DNA of 32,606 nucleotides from Limosilactobacillus gorillae (GTDB lineage Bacteria > Bacillota > Bacilli > Lactobacillales > Lactobacillaceae), in NCBI RefSeq assembly GCF_001293735.1, contig NZ_BCAH01000049.1:1-32606 (forward strand). The letters are read 5' to 3'. Shown here piece after piece: positions 31,578 through 32,606 of this stretch. The first letter of the stretch is position 1. Every line of letters begins with the position of its first letter. The notes below the pieces were generated by a model. The model saw nothing but the letters and a program-made list of their open reading frames with translations, had not been told where the DNA came from and searched no databases. The position numbers and the translations under genes are program-made.

Positions 31578-32482
31578 ACTTTCCAAACCACGAAGAACTA
31601 AGTGAGGGCTTAGCGACCCTCATCAGCCAGTTGCCCCCGCTCATCTTGGACATGCTTGACCCGGAGCTCGATCATGTTCAACGCCAATTTCGGTTTCACC
31701 TCTTTTCAATTTTAACTAGTGACCGGGAACTAACGATGGATCAAGTCCATTCCGCTGCCCTGCCAGAGTTTTTATCCCTTGGTATGTGTTTAAATCCGGC
31801 TGCATTCGATCCCAGCCAAGACTCCCCGGCAGACATGGCCAGACAAAAGGCAAGCTCCTTTGTCTTTCCCTACCTTATGAACCGCTACCTAGCTGGGTTA
31901 CGGATGATTAACACCCCCAGCACCCTAATGAGTGAATTTGAGATTGACGCTGGGGACCTAGCGATTGCCCAGATTCAGCGGCTTCAATATAATTACAACG
32001 CCAACTTTAAGGTGGCCAACTACTTAGCTGACTTACGAGCTCGCGACGGCCTCGTGGCTTCTTTAACTGCCCGCCACGCTACTGCTAGCACCACCAAATC
32101 ACCAGAAGTTATCTCCTTGACTGGTCAGATTGGTCAAGCTTTAGCCGTGGCTGTCCACATTATTGACGAATGCGAAGGGCTAAGCGACCCAACGGTTTTT
32201 CAACGCCAAATCGTTACCGGAAACTACCCCCTCGCCCTCTTGTTTACTCGAGAAAGCGAAGCCGCTTGGTTCGATAACTTCTTCCACCAGCCCCACCGCC
32301 CGAGCCCAGAAGATTTTCAACAGGCTGCTACATTGGCCATAAAAAAGGGACAAGCTCAGGCCCTGGAGATAGCTGGCGAATTGCTAAGCCAAACGCGTCT
32401 TGATGTTCAAGTCCTGCCGGACAGGCCGGCTAAGGAAAGATTAGCAACCTTTATTAAACAAGTGGAAGATTATATAAAATAG
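31574..32482 (+). CDS. degenerate trans-polyprenyl diphosphate synthase-like protein
   Basis: 302 residues, all helical. The second half follows heptaprenyl diphosphate synthase component II: IAQIQRLQYNYNANFKVANY then LADLRARDGLVASLTA corresponds to the synthase stretch E-x2-Q-x8-Y-x9-YL-x2-I-x3-KTA-x-L. Next, GQIGQALAVAVHIIDECEGL and IVTGNYPLALLF correspond to G-x2-x-G-x-A-F-Q-I-x-DD-x-LD and GN-x-T-LP-x-L. However, the second Asp motif is reduced to IIDECEG, the first DDxxD is absent (the region reads FLSLGMCLNPAAFDP), and the KTA lysine is Asp. So it should not make a prenyl diphosphate in the normal way. It may be a pseudoenzyme, a regulatory subunit of a heterodimeric synthase, or an isoprenoid-binding protein. 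It follows the 327-residue gene with a 4-nt overlap. Confidence 0.65.
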   Translation: MNFPNHEELSEGLATLISQLPPLILDMLDPELDHVQRQFRFHLFSILTSDRELTMDQVHSAALPEFLSLGMCLNPAAFDPSQDSPADMARQKASSFVFPYLMNRYLAGLRMINTPSTLMSEFEIDAGDLAIAQIQRLQYNYNANFKVANYLADLRARDGLVASLTARHATASTTKSPEVISLTGQIGQALAVAVHIIDECEGLSDPTVFQRQIVTGNYPLALLFTRESEAAWFDNFFHQPHRPSPEDFQQAATLAIKKGQAQALEIAGELLSQTRLDVQVLPDRPAKERLATFIKQVEDYIK

Positions 32483-32484
32483 AA

Positions 32485-32518
32485 ATATTATTTTATTTTA
32501 ATTTACCAAAAATAATAT
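32485..32518 (+). repeat. AT-rich inverted repeat, possible weak terminator
   Basis: ATATTATTTT (32485-32494) and AAAATAATAT (32509-32518), perfect 10-bp arms with a 14-nt loop, just after the last complete gene. No T run follows. Confidence 0.4.
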
Positions 32519-32587
32519 GCTGATTTTACTCACCAAACCCGTTATACTGAACATAGTAGCTGTTTACCATTAAACGGGAGGTCTTGA

Positions 32588-32606
32588 TTGTCAACTACGC
32601 ACCGAA
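32588..32606 (+). CDS. start of an unknown gene cut by the window edge
   Basis: TTG (32588) lies 6 nt after GGGAGG and opens MSTTHR, followed by the window edge. A TATACT box at 32543-32548 could serve as its -10. Only six codons are visible, so the product cannot be named; given the neighbours it could be another nitrate or cofactor gene. Confidence 0.4.

Overview
The window looks like a chromosomal segment of a heterofermentative lactobacillus, most likely Limosilactobacillus fermentum or a close relative. The reasons are roughly 50% GC coding sequence, Gram-positive AGGAGG ribosome sites, many TATAAT promoters, and the combination of a gluconate operon, a stand-alone gamma-glutamylcysteine ligase and a full respiratory nitrate reductase (narGHJI) with molybdenum-cofactor genes and an NreABC-type sensor. 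The species call is inferred from gene content recalled from memory, not from a database comparison.

Left part (1-5800): the minus-strand start of a probable IS200/IS605-type TnpB gene lies against two decayed crcB (fluoride channel) genes. One crcB is frameshifted in a run of six G and the other is cut off after 49 codons beside a hairpin that could be the insertion-sequence end. Then come a VOC-fold protein, a GNAT acetyltransferase, an AarF/UbiB-like kinase with two C-terminal membrane helices, a ROK-family sugar kinase with a cre-like site inside its promoter, and an orphan CopY repressor with a perfect cop box. A 30-residue membrane peptide follows.

Middle part (5800-16600): gntK-gntP and a LacI-family regulator, with LacI/CcpA-type operators around the gntK promoter; a cysteine-free HesB/IscA-fold protein; a class I aminotransferase; a VanZ-family membrane protein; a very small membrane peptide with its own good promoter; gshA; an NAD(P)-binding oxidoreductase; and an unrecognised two-gene minus-strand unit.

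Right part (16600-32606): a nitrate-respiration island. narGHJI runs leftward with overlapping genes and ends at a strong hairpin. Divergent from narG is a rightward cofactor operon: moeB (apparently starting at ATC), moaB, moeA, a mobB-moaC fusion, and mobA fused to an 87-residue helical protein. Both fusions carry an internal ribosome site and ATG at the junction. A palindrome resembling the staphylococcal NreC site lies between narG and moeB. Next are nreA-nreB-nreC; this NreB has only one of the two Cys pairs known from the staphylococcal oxygen sensor. A three-gene operon of unknown function follows. Its last gene resembles a trans-polyprenyl diphosphate synthase that has lost its Asp-rich catalytic motifs. 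The start of one more rightward gene reaches the window edge. moaA, moaD, moaE and a nitrate transporter are not in the window.

Together the right part encodes assembly of the molybdenum cofactor, the enzyme that uses it, and its probable nitrate/oxygen control. No rRNA, tRNA, CRISPR array or prophage was seen.
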